From: Pedobacter sp. ASV17
GTDB lineage: Bacteria; Bacteroidota; Bacteroidia; Sphingobacteriales; Sphingobacteriaceae
DNA: 38,787 bases
NCBI RefSeq assembly: GCF_016429065.1
Contig: NZ_JAELTX010000046.1
Location: 1-38,787 of the forward strand
Direction: 5' to 3'
The notes beneath the pieces are model-generated. The model did not search any database. It was given only the letters and a program-made list of their open reading frames with translations, and was not told the origin of the DNA. The position numbers and the translations under genes were made by a program. Below, in pieces: positions 1-8,772 of the stretch; the first letter of the stretch is position 1, and each line of letters opens with the position of its first letter.

Positions 1-468
1 AAAGTGTGGAAAGACAAGAATGGAGAAAATAAGCTTACCGTAAATGTAAATGCATTATGTAATCCAGATAAGCCACCTTTTGATGGACATAAAACCAAGA
101 TTAAAGTCCAGTTAAAGAATAAGAACTTCACCCAAGAAATCATTTTTGACGATAAAAACTATCAAATGGAAATGATTTTGTTCAGGGAAAAGGACATTTG
201 GTTTGCTGAATATAAGGGCAACAAAGCGGTCTTCATTCCTTTCTTTTACTGTGGTAATGCAGATAGTGACGTCAAAGCATCATTCATTATCTTTTACAAT
301 CGCAAAAAATACCTTTATCATATAAAATTCTATTGTAATGAGGAAGGAAAGTGCAAGCTGAACGAACCCAATATCAATTTAAAATTAAAAGGTCTACCCA
401 AAGAAGTAAGGGATGAATTGACCAAAAAGCTAAAAACTTTTACAAAGCCAAGCCAATTTGGGTATTAG
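1..468 (+). CDS. Hypothetical protein, 5' end probably outside the window
   Basis: The reading frame is open from the first base, so the true start may lie upstream; the first start-like codon is GTG at 4. About 155 residues are visible, rich in Lys, Asn, Phe and Tyr, with alternating hydrophobic stretches that suggest a beta-rich fold. Four cysteines are spread along it (near residues 20, 84, 111 and 118). No catalytic motif, membrane segment or signal peptide is seen in the visible part. It ends 54 bp before the next secreted protein in the same direction, so the two may be cotranscribed. I do not recognise the family. Confidence 0.6.
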   Translation, partial: KVWKDKNGENKLTVNVNALCNPDKPPFDGHKTKIKVQLKNKNFTQEIIFDDKNYQMEMILFREKDIWFAEYKGNKAVFIPFFYCGNADSDVKASFIIFYNRKKYLYHIKFYCNEEGKCKLNEPNINLKLKGLPKEVRDELTKKLKTFTKPSQFGY

Positions 469-522
469 TTTGATGCTATAAAAGCGTTAAGAAAACGGTA
501 TGGAAATTAAAACGATACATTA

Positions 523-1296
523 ATGAGAAGCATCTGTTTAATTGTTTTGTGTCTTTTCTTTGCAGAAGGGAAAGCACAATCGTCTAGATCTTTAAAGGCT
601 GTATCTGGAATTGCGGTAAGAGATGTTAAAAAGACATTGGTTTGTAAATCGGGGAAATTGACTTTTCATTTCCCAGATATCTATGGTAAGAATGAACATA
701 ATTTTTTTAATCAACTGCTCATTGCTGGATACTTGGAAATCTCAGACCTTGCAAAGGGAAAAATACAAACTCCCGAACAGCTGCTTCAACAAGTGGTGAA
801 ATCAAGGGCTGCGGGGTGTAGAGAAAAAGATGATTACAGCGGTTTAAACAATGTGAGTTTTGAAATAGGGATGAATAATGGCAAGGTTTTATCCTTAACC
901 ATGCACTATGAAGTACTTGCAGGGAATTTAACCATACAAGAACAGTACTTCAACTTTGATGTGGTTAACAAAAAGATATTGACTGCAAATGAGGTTTTCC
1001 GTAAGGATAAAATCCATTATCTTACAACTCAAATCAATAATGTGCTAGAAGAAAGGCTTGAAGAATATAGAAAAGAGCCTAAGGGTGAAGAGCAACAAGA
1101 AACTGTAAATGAACTATTATCAAACGTTGCCAATATTTTTAAGAAAGAACAATTAGAATTCTTTAGGATTCTTGAAAAAGGAATTGAATTTAGTGCGGAT
1201 TATGGTTTGCCAAGAGGCACGATTCCCGTTGACCCTACGGTGTTCTTATCCTTTAAGGAGCTGGAAGGCTATTTAATGTCAAACATTAAGATTTAA
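523..1296 (+). CDS. Secreted protein with DUF3298/RsiV-like C-terminal part
   Basis: This 257-aa protein begins with a short signal peptide (MRSICLIVLCLFFAEGKAQS, cleavage probably after KAQ), so it is exported to the periplasm or outer membrane face. The middle has a pattern seen in DUF3298/RsiV-like domains: a strand pair ending in YFNFDVVNKKILTANEVF (about residues 143-160), then a helix of Ile/Leu repeats, and a final segment IEFSADYGLPRGTIPVDPTV followed by a short SFKELEGYL helix. That order resembles the DUF3298 fold, whose role is mostly unknown beyond lysozyme binding by RsiV. The similarity is judged by eye, so the assignment is tentative. It follows another unknown gene by 54 bp. 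Confidence 0.6.
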   Translation: MRSICLIVLCLFFAEGKAQSSRSLKAVSGIAVRDVKKTLVCKSGKLTFHFPDIYGKNEHNFFNQLLIAGYLEISDLAKGKIQTPEQLLQQVVKSRAAGCREKDDYSGLNNVSFEIGMNNGKVLSLTMHYEVLAGNLTIQEQYFNFDVVNKKILTANEVFRKDKIHYLTTQINNVLEERLEEYRKEPKGEEQQETVNELLSNVANIFKKEQLEFFRILEKGIEFSADYGLPRGTIPVDPTVFLSFKELEGYLMSNIKI

Positions 1297-1312
1297 AACA
1301 AATCTTAAATGG

Positions 1313-1320
1313 TAGTTTTG
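1313..1320 (+). promoter_or_regulatory. Candidate Bacteroidota -7 promoter box for the DUF2200/araC pair
   Basis: TAGTTTTG matches the Bacteroidota sigma -7 consensus TAnnTTTG and lies 19 bp before the ATG at 1340. No clear -33 TTTG partner is seen. It would drive the DUF2200 gene and, with a 25-bp gap, the AraC regulator behind it. Confidence 0.45.
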
Positions 1321-1339
1321 GGAAACAAAATTAATCCAC

Positions 1340-1693
1340 ATGAATACGAATAACACTAGGGTTTACCGAATGTCGTTTGCCAGCGTTTACCCACATTACC
1401 TTACCAAGGCGGAGAAAAAAGGACGTACCAAAGCGGAAGTAGATGAGGTTATATCTTGGCTAACGGGTTATGATGCCAAAACTTTACAGCAGCACATTGA
1501 TCATAAAACAGATTTTGAAACCTTTTTTGCTCAGGCGCAGCTCAATCCCAATGCCTCAAAAATTACAGGCGTCATTTGTGGATACCGCATAGAAGATATC
1601 GAAGAAAAATTGATGCGGGAAATACGCTATTTGGACAAATTGATTGATGAACTGGCCAAAGGTAAAGCCATGGAAAAAATTTTAAGAAAGTAA
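1340..1693 (+). CDS. DUF2200 family protein
   Basis: This 117-aa protein matches the small DUF2200 family from end to end. It opens with the family signature [20 protein letters not shown], followed by [18 protein letters not shown] and a C-terminal part with [13 protein letters not shown]. The family is cytosolic, common in Bacteroidota and Firmicutes, and has no established biochemical function. There is no signal peptide or membrane segment. It sits 25 bp upstream of an AraC-type regulator in the same direction, behind a candidate TAnnTTTG promoter, so the two likely share a transcript. DUF2200 genes are often found near small regulators, but this context does not reveal a role. Confidence 0.85.
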   Translation: MNTNNTRVYRMSFASVYPHYLTKAEKKGRTKAEVDEVISWLTGYDAKTLQQHIDHKTDFETFFAQAQLNPNASKITGVICGYRIEDIEEKLMREIRYLDKLIDELAKGKAMEKILRK

Positions 1694-1718
1694 TTTTCAA
1701 TAAGAACCAACGGAAAAG

Positions 1719-2525
1719 ATGGAGATGGAATTTTATAGGCCTTTGAACGAGAGCTTAAGTAAATATATTGAAGGTTATTACTTTATCTCGCCAAGCAAAA
1801 CATCAAAGCCGTTGCATTATTGGACATTCCCCAACAATTTCTTTATTGTTTCGGTAAGTAAGGATATTGAAATTGAAATGCAGGAAAGTAAGTTTGTCAT
1901 CAAACCTTCTGCGCAACAAAATATCATTGCCAACTACGTGGCACGCTACACTGCTCCAATTGAGATATTCTGCGAAGGTGCTGTGAATGAAATCACCATT
2001 TATTTCAAACCTTTAGGGATTAATCATTTCGTTGATGATTCACAAGCGCTTTTAAAGCGGAGGAGTGCAAAGGATTTTAATCCATTTCCCGATTTTCTTT
2101 CAAACATGCAACAGATATTTGAAGAGCAGGATAGAAACCTTCAACGGAGACAGTTAGAGCAGTACTGGCTTTCGAAACTGAACTCAAACGAGCTTGTTTT
2201 AATGGAAAGCATTTTAGCTGATGTAGAGGCCGACTTAAAGATTGACGATATTGCCCAAAAAAGAAATTTTTCAAGACAATACCTCAATAAAATTTTTACC
2301 AAAAGTGTAGGTAAATCTGCTGCGGAGTATCGAAAAATACATCGCTTTAGAAAGACGGTCATCAAGCAGCGAGAGACCAAAAACCTAACAGAACTGTCTT
2401 ACGATAGTTTGTTTTATGACCAATCCCATTTGGTGAAGGATTTTAAACAGCTCACCCATATTAACCCATATGCTTTCTTCAAAAAGGTAGATACCCAACA
2501 GGGCAACCTTTGGCTTTTCATTTAG
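1719..2525 (+). CDS. AraC family transcriptional regulator
   Basis: This 268-aa protein has the AraC layout: an N-terminal sensor part (about 1-150, opening FYRPLNESLSKYIEGYYF, as in DUF6597-type AraC regulators) and a C-terminal double helix-turn-helix. The first HTH is visible as LKIDDIAQKRNFSRQYLNKI (about residues 169-188). The second, less typical, covers TELSYDSLFYDQSHLVKDFK, ending with the conserved NPYAFFK pattern of the family. It would bind DNA in the cytosol; its ligand and targets are unknown. ATG at 1719 is used; an in-frame ATG six bases later is equally possible. It follows the DUF2200 gene by 25 bp and precedes the S41 peptidase, which has its own promoter, so it could control that gene or its own operon. 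Confidence 0.85.
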   Translation: MEMEFYRPLNESLSKYIEGYYFISPSKTSKPLHYWTFPNNFFIVSVSKDIEIEMQESKFVIKPSAQQNIIANYVARYTAPIEIFCEGAVNEITIYFKPLGINHFVDDSQALLKRRSAKDFNPFPDFLSNMQQIFEEQDRNLQRRQLEQYWLSKLNSNELVLMESILADVEADLKIDDIAQKRNFSRQYLNKIFTKSVGKSAAEYRKIHRFRKTVIKQRETKNLTELSYDSLFYDQSHLVKDFKQLTHINPYAFFKKVDTQQGNLWLFI

Positions 2526-2544
2526 TGGTTTACATTTTTACTAT

Positions 2545-2572
2545 TTTGATGGCGAGGCGTAAATTACCTTTG
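2545..2572 (+). promoter_or_regulatory. Candidate promoter of the S41 peptidase gene
   Basis: TTTG at 2545-2548 and TACCTTTG at 2565-2572 fit the Bacteroidota -33/-7 pair with 16 bp between them, slightly shorter than the usual spacing. The ATG of the peptidase gene is at 2598. Confidence 0.5.
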
Positions 2573-2597
2573 TCGCTACACAAATAGGTCATCAAAC

Positions 2598-4001
2598 ATG
2601 AAAAAACTACTTTATCTACTTATCTTAATCTTTCCCTTATCCATAGCTGCACAACAAACCAACTGCCCTTGCGAACAAGTTTTAGGTCAACTCATCAAAA
2701 AGGTAGAAGCCGAATATCCAGGCTTTTCTGCAAAAACTAAAGAAACTTTTCTGTACAATGGCTTCAAGGAAAATTTAGCCAAGCAAGCCAAACAAGCAGA
2801 TAGTTTAAACTGCCAGAAGCTGTTAAAACAATATACTGATTTCTTTAAAGACCCCCATTTATGGGTAGGCGCTAATGGGTCGCCTTTTTCTAGTGGTACA
2901 ACAGGTTCAGTAGAAAGTGTAAACATTGATATCCAAAGTTTCCAAAAAGAGGTAAGCAAAACAAAGGACAGTTTAGAAGGCATTTGGTCAACGGATGGTT
3001 ATCGCATTGGTGTTAAAAAGCTGGGCGAAGATGGATATGTGGGTTTCATTATGGAAGCAGTATCTACCCAATGGAAGCCCAAAGAAATTAAGTTCAAATT
3101 ATTTGCTAATGGTACATTTGAGTATGCGTTGCGAGACAAATCTTTAAAAACAGGGAATTACACTTTGTACAAAGAAGGGGTTTTGTTTTTAAGTGAAGTA
3201 AATGTCGTGCTGGTAAAGCAAAATCCACAACCAACCATAAGTAAAGAAGCCGTAGCTAATCGTTTAAATGAACTGGAAGGTTTCTACTTTAAAAAACTAA
3301 CGGCTAAAACAGCCATTCTTAAATTGCCGAGTTTTGAGTATCAATATTTGAAACAAATCACACAGTTAATTGAAGATAATAAAGCAGGACTTGAAAATAC
3401 CGAGAATCTGATTGTTGACCTTAGGGGTAATCCGGGAGGAACTACCAGTGCTTATCAAAAATTGTTGCCTTATATCATGGGGAAATCGATCAGGAATACC
3501 GGTGCCGAGTTTTTAGCTACGCAAACCTACATCAACAATTTGGAAGCGTATAAAAAAACACTTGATAAAAATGCACCTACCACCAATATAGATAAGAACA
3601 TCGCAACGCTGAAAGCAAATTTGGGACAGTTTGTTAATTTTAACGATGCAGGTCAGCCTGTTTACATCGAGAAAGTAGAAGTTGCTCAAAAAAGTCCTAA
3701 GCATGTCATAATTCTTGCCAATAAAGGCTCAGGTAGTTCGGCAGAATACTTTTTGTTCTTGGCCAAGCAAAGCAAAAAAGTTAAAATTTTGGGAATCCCA
3801 AGTTATGGTGCCCTAGATTATGGGAATGCTTATTTTGTTGATTTTGGCTGCCCTGGTTACCAAGTATTGATGCCAACTTATAGGGCGCTGCGTTTGCCAG
3901 ATTATCCGATAGATAATATTGGTATACAGCCCGATGTTTACCTAGATAAATCAGTAAAAGATTGGGTGGCTTTTGCCGTACAATATCTCGAAGAAGAATA
4001 A
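2598..4001 (+). CDS. Secreted S41 family peptidase
   Basis: This 467-aa protein carries a cleavable signal peptide (MKKLLYLLILIFPLSIAAQQ) and so acts in the periplasm or outside. The peptidase S41 core (tail-specific/C-terminal processing protease family) lies in the second half: LIVDLRGNPGG at about residue 270-280, the substrate-pocket strand typical of the family, and NKGSGSSAEYFLFLAKQSKK at about 374-393, which holds the presumed nucleophilic serine and a candidate general-base lysine. There is no obvious PDZ domain; instead an N-terminal helical part and a beta-rich insert (about 130-210) precede the core. This resembles S41 members annotated in Bacteroidota without known substrate. It has its own promoter and converges on the serine hydrolase gene. 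Confidence 0.85.
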   Translation: MKKLLYLLILIFPLSIAAQQTNCPCEQVLGQLIKKVEAEYPGFSAKTKETFLYNGFKENLAKQAKQADSLNCQKLLKQYTDFFKDPHLWVGANGSPFSSGTTGSVESVNIDIQSFQKEVSKTKDSLEGIWSTDGYRIGVKKLGEDGYVGFIMEAVSTQWKPKEIKFKLFANGTFEYALRDKSLKTGNYTLYKEGVLFLSEVNVVLVKQNPQPTISKEAVANRLNELEGFYFKKLTAKTAILKLPSFEYQYLKQITQLIEDNKAGLENTENLIVDLRGNPGGTTSAYQKLLPYIMGKSIRNTGAEFLATQTYINNLEAYKKTLDKNAPTTNIDKNIATLKANLGQFVNFNDAGQPVYIEKVEVAQKSPKHVIILANKGSGSSAEYFLFLAKQSKKVKILGIPSYGALDYGNAYFVDFGCPGYQVLMPTYRALRLPDYPIDNIGIQPDVYLDKSVKDWVAFAVQYLEEE

Positions 4002-4004
4002 TTA

Positions 4005-4044
4005 AATAAGGGAGCAGGTTTGTTGATTTGCTTCCCTATTTTCT
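4005..4044. terminator. Hairpin between two convergent genes
   Basis: Arms at 4005-4016 and 4029-4040 pair over 12 positions with one wobble and one mismatch. T-rich stretches follow on both strands, so it could stop transcription from both sides. Its right arm covers the stop codon of the serine hydrolase gene. Confidence 0.5.
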
Positions 4045-5496
4045 CAGTATTTCTATCTGTTTAGCAGCGTTATTATTGTTAGGGTCGTATTTTAACGATT
4101 GTTGATAGTTATAGATGGCCAATGCCTTATTGCCCGCATTTTGGTAAGCCTCTGCCAAGCTATCATAAGTATTACCACTTTGCGGATAGAGATAAACATT
4201 CAGCTTGAAAATTTCTAGAGCCTCCGCTGGTTTTTTTTGAGAGATAAGTAAATAGCCCCAAGCATTTACTTCTCGTTCTGTAAGGGTATAACTAGTGTTT
4301 TTCTTCTTTTCTGTTTTTACCACGTCAATGGCTTTAGCGAAGCCTTTTTGAAGTAAGTTGGCTCTTAGCTGTTGGATAGTAGGAGGCAAGCCAAAACCAT
4401 TTTCGGCAAGCATGCTAGGGATGTAATGGCCCGCAATTTCATCAATAAAGCTTTCAGGACTTGAGCCTTTCATGTTGGTGAGTATAATGACCACCAAATC
4501 ATCTGAAGGATAAATAGCAATGGCAGAGCGGCCACCCCCTGTTGGTACTATTGCTGGATGTTGTTCACGTTGGGCTACAGGCCATCCTAGCGCATATCCG
4601 TTCAGCAGGGCATTAAAGCCAGCAGCTTTGCCATTGTTCAATAAGCCTGGCGTCCACATTTTTTGTAAACCGCTTTTTGATAATAAGGTGCCATTTTGTA
4701 GCGCGATGATCCACTTGGCCAACTCGGCTGCGGTGGCATTCATGCCTGCTGCCGTGCGTAAAAACGGAGGTACCTCCTCAAAAATATTACTGATTTCATT
4801 GGTGCGCACTATTTTGCCGTTAACGTTGTGGAAATAAGTATACCCCCTAGCTTGACCAGTAATAACGGTATGTGCATCGCCAAAGCAAGTTTTTTTTAAA
4901 CCTATAAAATCAAGTTGTTCTTTTTTTATGAACTGGGCGAAGGGCTTACCACTCAATTGGTCAATAATTTTCCCTAAAAGCAGGTAGTTGGTTTGGTTGT
5001 AGCTAAAACGCTCGCCTGTTTTAAACTCCATAGGCATGTCTAATACTTTTTTCCAAGCAGCCTGTTCCTGCCCTTCAGGTACGGGGTCATCTCCAAAAAT
5101 CTCTGGCAAACCCGATTGATGGCTCAATAACTGTCGTATTTTTACAGCATGCCAAGCTTGGGGCAAGCTATCTAAGTACTTTGAAACCGGCTGCTCTAAG
5201 TCTAATTTTCCCTGTGCTACCAATTGCATCACCGCAACACCTACAAACGCTTTGGTGATGGAGTTAATAGGGAATAAAGTTTCGTTGTTCACTGGGATCG
5301 AATCTTGGATGTTGGCCAGGCCATAGTTTTGCAGTTTTACCACCTTTCCATGCTGTACCACGGCCAGCTGTAAGCCTGGGATGCGCCTTTCCTGCATCAT
5401 TTGTTTAATGTACTGGTCTAACCCGATGCTAGCGGACTGTCCAAAAACAAGCACAGCATTGATGAGAAAAAGTAATAATAGGGAGGCCGATTTCAT
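4036..5496 (-). CDS. Serine hydrolase, class C beta-lactamase/penicillin-binding-protein type, with C-terminal TPR
   Basis: This 486-aa protein has a signal peptide (first 20 residues, ending VLVFGQ) and a beta-lactamase-fold domain (PF00144 type). Visible motifs are S79-I-T-K82, the nucleophile and general base, then Y166-N-Q in a FSYNQTNYLLLG context, and TGGG near residue 315 in place of the KTG box. The last ~90 residues (YDSLAEAYQNAGNKALAIYN and neighbours) look like one or two tetratricopeptide repeats, a common addition in Bacteroidota members. Such proteins are usually esterases or D-aminopeptidases, not true beta-lactamases; substrate cannot be told. It is a single gene, convergent with the S41 peptidase and divergent from the amidohydrolase gene. 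Confidence 0.85.
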   Translation of the reverse strand: MKSASLLLLFLINAVLVFGQSASIGLDQYIKQMMQERRIPGLQLAVVQHGKVVKLQNYGLANIQDSIPVNNETLFPINSITKAFVGVAVMQLVAQGKLDLEQPVSKYLDSLPQAWHAVKIRQLLSHQSGLPEIFGDDPVPEGQEQAAWKKVLDMPMEFKTGERFSYNQTNYLLLGKIIDQLSGKPFAQFIKKEQLDFIGLKKTCFGDAHTVITGQARGYTYFHNVNGKIVRTNEISNIFEEVPPFLRTAAGMNATAAELAKWIIALQNGTLLSKSGLQKMWTPGLLNNGKAAGFNALLNGYALGWPVAQREQHPAIVPTGGGRSAIAIYPSDDLVVIILTNMKGSSPESFIDEIAGHYIPSMLAENGFGLPPTIQQLRANLLQKGFAKAIDVVKTEKKKNTSYTLTEREVNAWGYLLISQKKPAEALEIFKLNVYLYPQSGNTYDSLAEAYQNAGNKALAIYNYQQSLKYDPNNNNAAKQIEILRK

Positions 5497-5813
5497 GAAA
5501 TAATCTTCAAATAAACACGTGTAATTTTACGAAATTAGCTTCAAATAACTTTTATAAGAGAAATAATCTACCATAATTCACCAAAAATGAGTATCTTGTT
5601 GTAAGATAAGAGCTTTTCTGTGTTTAATATTTCGTGTTGCATGGAATTATATCCGACCTTGATTACAAATTTGCGTCCATAAGAAGTAGGCGAAAAATCC
5701 ACAGTACCGTTCGGTTAAAATATTTTTGAGAACTCCCTTTAAACAGTCATTGTTTCTGAAATTGAGTTTAGAAACAAATAAAATTAGGAATCATCACAAA
5801 ATAAAATTGACGT
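5497..5813. other. Divergent intergenic region
   Basis: This 317-bp gap lies between two divergent genes and must hold both promoters. On the minus strand a near match to the -7 box (TAATTTCG) lies about 30 bp before the serine hydrolase start. I see no RNA gene, repeat or reading frame in it. Confidence 0.5.
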
Positions 5814-7544
5814 ATGGAAAATATTTCAAAGTATCTTCTTTTTCTCTGCTGTATCCTTTTATTAAATTGTAAAAACAACAACCAAGGCGATGCCGTGTAT
5901 TTTGGTGGTGCCATCATCACCATGGAAGACGATTTACCTGAAGCGCAAGCTTTAGTCGTGAAAAATGGAAAAATTATCTTCGTGGGTACCAAAGAAAAGG
6001 CACAGGCCTTTATAGGGAAACGCACCAAACAAATAGACCTAAAAGGAAAAACATTGCTTCCAGGTTTTATTGATGCACATGGGCATATCACTTCTCGTGC
6101 TGGTATGGAACAGGCGATTGATCTTTCTCCAAGCCCTTATGGAACGGTCAACTCTATTCCAGATCTGCAAAAAACTTTAAGAAGAACTATTCAGCAAAAC
6201 AAATTATCTCCCACTACACCCATCTTGGGAAATGGGTACGATGATGCCATCATGATTGAACATCGACACCCTAACCGACAGGAATTGGATGCGGTAAGCA
6301 CCACCAATCCCATCATTGTTATCCATGCCTCTGGGCATGCTAGTGTGGTTAACACTGCCATGTTGAAATGGCTGAATATTCCAGAAGATGTAAAAGATCC
6401 AGAAGGTGGACACTATGGGAGAGATCCCAAAACCAACCGTTTGAATGGAAAGCTGGAAGAAAATGCCAGTTTCGCGGCTTTGATCAAGATCACAGAAATG
6501 ATGCCCAAGCCTAAACAACCTGCTGATGGACTTTCGCAATCATTAAAGGATTTTGTAAAGGCACAAGATGAGTGGTTAAGCTATGGACAAACCACTATTT
6601 GCGATGGACGCTCAATGGGAGTTAGCGTAGGCTTATTGAAAGAAGCTGCGGAGAAAAACCTCTTAAAAGCGGATATAATCTATTTTCCAGATTTTGATGC
6701 AAATAGAAAGGAGTGGGAGTCCTTTAAGCCCCATTATATGAAATATGAAAAGCGGTTGAAATTTGGTGGATTTAAATTCTCAGACGATGGTTCCCCACAA
6801 GGCAAAACAGCTTGGTTAACCGAACCTTATCTCGTGCCACCAGAAGGACAGTCCGCAGGTTATAAAGGCTTTCCTATTTTTTCAGATGAGACCCTTTATG
6901 CTGATTTGAAAACCATTTTTACCAATCATATTACTGCACAGCTTCATGTTAATGGCGATGCGGCAATTGATCAGGCACTTCGGGTAATAGGAAAGCTAAA
7001 AGAGGAAGGGATTTATCAGCCAGAAATAAGGGCTACTTTAATCCATGTTCAAAATAGCAGACCCGATCACATTGCCAAAATAAAAGCCATTGGCGTTATC
7101 CCTTCTTATTTCTCATCCCATGTATACTTATGGGGCGATTGGCATTACCAAAGTGTTTTTGGTCCTAAAAGGGCGGCATTTATCAGCCCAGCGAAATCTG
7201 CAAAAGATGCTGGAATTATTTTTACCATTCATCATGATTCCCCGGTTACCCCACCCGATCTGTTGACAGGTGTTTATGCCGCCGTTAACCGTACTACACG
7301 TTCAGGAATGATCTTGGGACCCAATGAGCGCATTGGCATTATGGATGCTTTGAAGGCCATTACCATTAATGCCGCTTATCAATATCAAGAAGAAAAGCAA
7401 AAGGGTTCCTTAAAAGAAGGAAAGTTGGCTGATCTGGTGATTTTAGATCAAAATCCCTTAACCATTGATCCTAAAAAACTGAGAGATATTAATGTACTGG
7501 AGACCATTAAGGAAGGAAAAACAGTGTTCATCAAAACTAAATAA
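5814..7544 (+). CDS. Amidohydrolase family lipoprotein (YtcJ-like)
   Basis: This 576-aa protein is a metal-dependent amidohydrolase of the amidohydrolase_3/YtcJ group. The N-terminus is a lipoprotein signal with lipobox LLNC ending at C19, so it should be anchored to a membrane facing the periplasm. The composite beta domain starts at DAVYFGGAIITMEDDLPEA. Metal-site motifs are DAHGH (about residues 86-90), FSDDGSPQGKTAWL (about 322-335), LHVNGDAAIDQAL (about 380-392) and TIHHDSPVTPPD (about 478-489). The C-terminal GSLKEGKLADLVILDQNP is the family hallmark. The substrate is unknown; relatives hydrolyse N-acyl or cyclic amides. The next gene, an outer-membrane transporter-like protein, starts only 8 bp later, so the two form a pair, perhaps uptake plus hydrolysis of one compound. 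Confidence 0.9.
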   Translation: MENISKYLLFLCCILLLNCKNNNQGDAVYFGGAIITMEDDLPEAQALVVKNGKIIFVGTKEKAQAFIGKRTKQIDLKGKTLLPGFIDAHGHITSRAGMEQAIDLSPSPYGTVNSIPDLQKTLRRTIQQNKLSPTTPILGNGYDDAIMIEHRHPNRQELDAVSTTNPIIVIHASGHASVVNTAMLKWLNIPEDVKDPEGGHYGRDPKTNRLNGKLEENASFAALIKITEMMPKPKQPADGLSQSLKDFVKAQDEWLSYGQTTICDGRSMGVSVGLLKEAAEKNLLKADIIYFPDFDANRKEWESFKPHYMKYEKRLKFGGFKFSDDGSPQGKTAWLTEPYLVPPEGQSAGYKGFPIFSDETLYADLKTIFTNHITAQLHVNGDAAIDQALRVIGKLKEEGIYQPEIRATLIHVQNSRPDHIAKIKAIGVIPSYFSSHVYLWGDWHYQSVFGPKRAAFISPAKSAKDAGIIFTIHHDSPVTPPDLLTGVYAAVNRTTRSGMILGPNERIGIMDALKAITINAAYQYQEEKQKGSLKEGKLADLVILDQNPLTIDPKKLRDINVLETIKEGKTVFIKTK

Positions 7545-7552
7545 ATCATGTG

Positions 7553-8506
7553 ATGAGAAAGTTCTTTTATTTGCTCGTTTATTTGCTGTCGGGATTAAGT
7601 GTTTACGGACAAGGCCACTACAACGGTTCGTCGTTTAACCCTAATGATTATTTTGCGCCACACGAAGGTTTCATCATCCCAGTTTGGTATGGTTATGCCA
7701 ATATGAATTACTTTAATACCCAAGGCAAAAAATCGGATCAATTGATTAATCCCGTTCCGGGAAACCCAACCTCTTTGCAAATAGAGCAGAAGGTGATTAC
7801 CCATTCTTTTATACTGATGGCGATTTACGGAGGCAAAGGCAAGATTTTAAATGCCAATTGGGGGATGATGATCATTCCAACATTAAATAGTCCTACAGCC
7901 AATATCGCGTTAGATTACTATTCTTTGCAAACTGGACCAGGAAGATATGTGTTTACGAATAAAAGCTTGGGCTTTGGAGACATGTACATTCAGCCAATTT
8001 GGTTGTCGTGGAAGCAAGGGAAGTTTCAATATGCCCTAAATTATGGCGTTTGGGCGCCAACGGGAAAATATGAACATGGCAGTTTGGATAATGGAGGACA
8101 TGGTTATTGGTCGCAGAATATACGTGGAGCGGTAAAGTTTAAGCCAAATTCGAAAGTCAATTTAAGTCTTGCACCCACTTTGGAAATTAATCACTGGCAA
8201 AAGAATACCGATTTTAAGGAAGGGAGTCATCTTACCTTTGATGTGGGAGGTTCATATCTTTTGAATTCGAGAGGAGATGAAGTGGGGTTATTTGCACACT
8301 ATTCCAAACAGATATCTGATGATAAAGGAACGGAGGGTAGTTTCTTATCTGATCAAAATGCTGGAATCGGTGGCTTTGTTTCCTACTGGATTGTTCCGCA
8401 TAAAATAGGATTGATGGCCCGTATTACCCAAAATTTCGCTACAGAAAATAGGTTCGGAGGAATCGCTTTTCAAACTGGTGTTAATTTTTTGATCCCAACA
8501 AAGTAG
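7553..8506 (+). CDS. Outer-membrane transporter-like protein (phenol MetA degradation-like, PF13557 type)
   Basis: This 317-aa protein has a signal peptide (MRKFFYLLVYLLSGLSVYGQ) and then alternating amphipathic strands rich in Tyr, Gly and Trp, as expected of an outer-membrane beta barrel. The pattern, including GFGDMYIQPIWLSWKQGKFQ, YALNYGVWAPTGKYEHGSL and a final strand GGIAFQTGVNFLIPTK, fits the SphA/meta-pathway phenol degradation-like family. Members are thought to pass small hydrophobic compounds. I take the ATG at 7553, because the GTG three bases upstream gives no better signal peptide. It is cotranscribed with the amidohydrolase (8-bp gap). Function in this organism is inferred only from family and neighbour. 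Confidence 0.8.
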   Translation: MRKFFYLLVYLLSGLSVYGQGHYNGSSFNPNDYFAPHEGFIIPVWYGYANMNYFNTQGKKSDQLINPVPGNPTSLQIEQKVITHSFILMAIYGGKGKILNANWGMMIIPTLNSPTANIALDYYSLQTGPGRYVFTNKSLGFGDMYIQPIWLSWKQGKFQYALNYGVWAPTGKYEHGSLDNGGHGYWSQNIRGAVKFKPNSKVNLSLAPTLEINHWQKNTDFKEGSHLTFDVGGSYLLNSRGDEVGLFAHYSKQISDDKGTEGSFLSDQNAGIGGFVSYWIVPHKIGLMARITQNFATENRFGGIAFQTGVNFLIPTK

Positions 8507-8529
8507 CTTAAGGTTGTCGATATTTCTAA

Positions 8530-8552
8530 AATGCCAGAATTGGCTTGGCATT
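8530..8552 (+). terminator. Weak hairpin after the transporter gene
   Basis: Arms AATGCCA and TGGCATT (7 bp, 9-nt loop) lie 24 bp after the stop codon. A run of five T begins seven bases after the stem, which is farther than in a strong terminator. Confidence 0.3.
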
Positions 8553-8772
8553 GCTATGCTTTTTATCTCAAACAAGTTGTCCAATTCGGTTGTTTACTTT
8601 TCATCAATGGTAGACATTTAAATGTGTAGCCTACTTTCAAGAAAAGGAAAAAATTAATTAAATTACGAACCACAGAGCCCTTAACGCTTAAATCTAAATC
8701 ATCGCTCATCCACCTAGTATTGCCTGTTTAAAACATTACTAAAATAGATTTACGCTATTACCATGGGGCCTA

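Noticed and set aside
4036..5496. True beta-lactamase resistance gene
   Set aside because: The SxxK motif is present but the third box is TGGG, and the TPR tail is typical of general serine hydrolases; resistance cannot be claimed.
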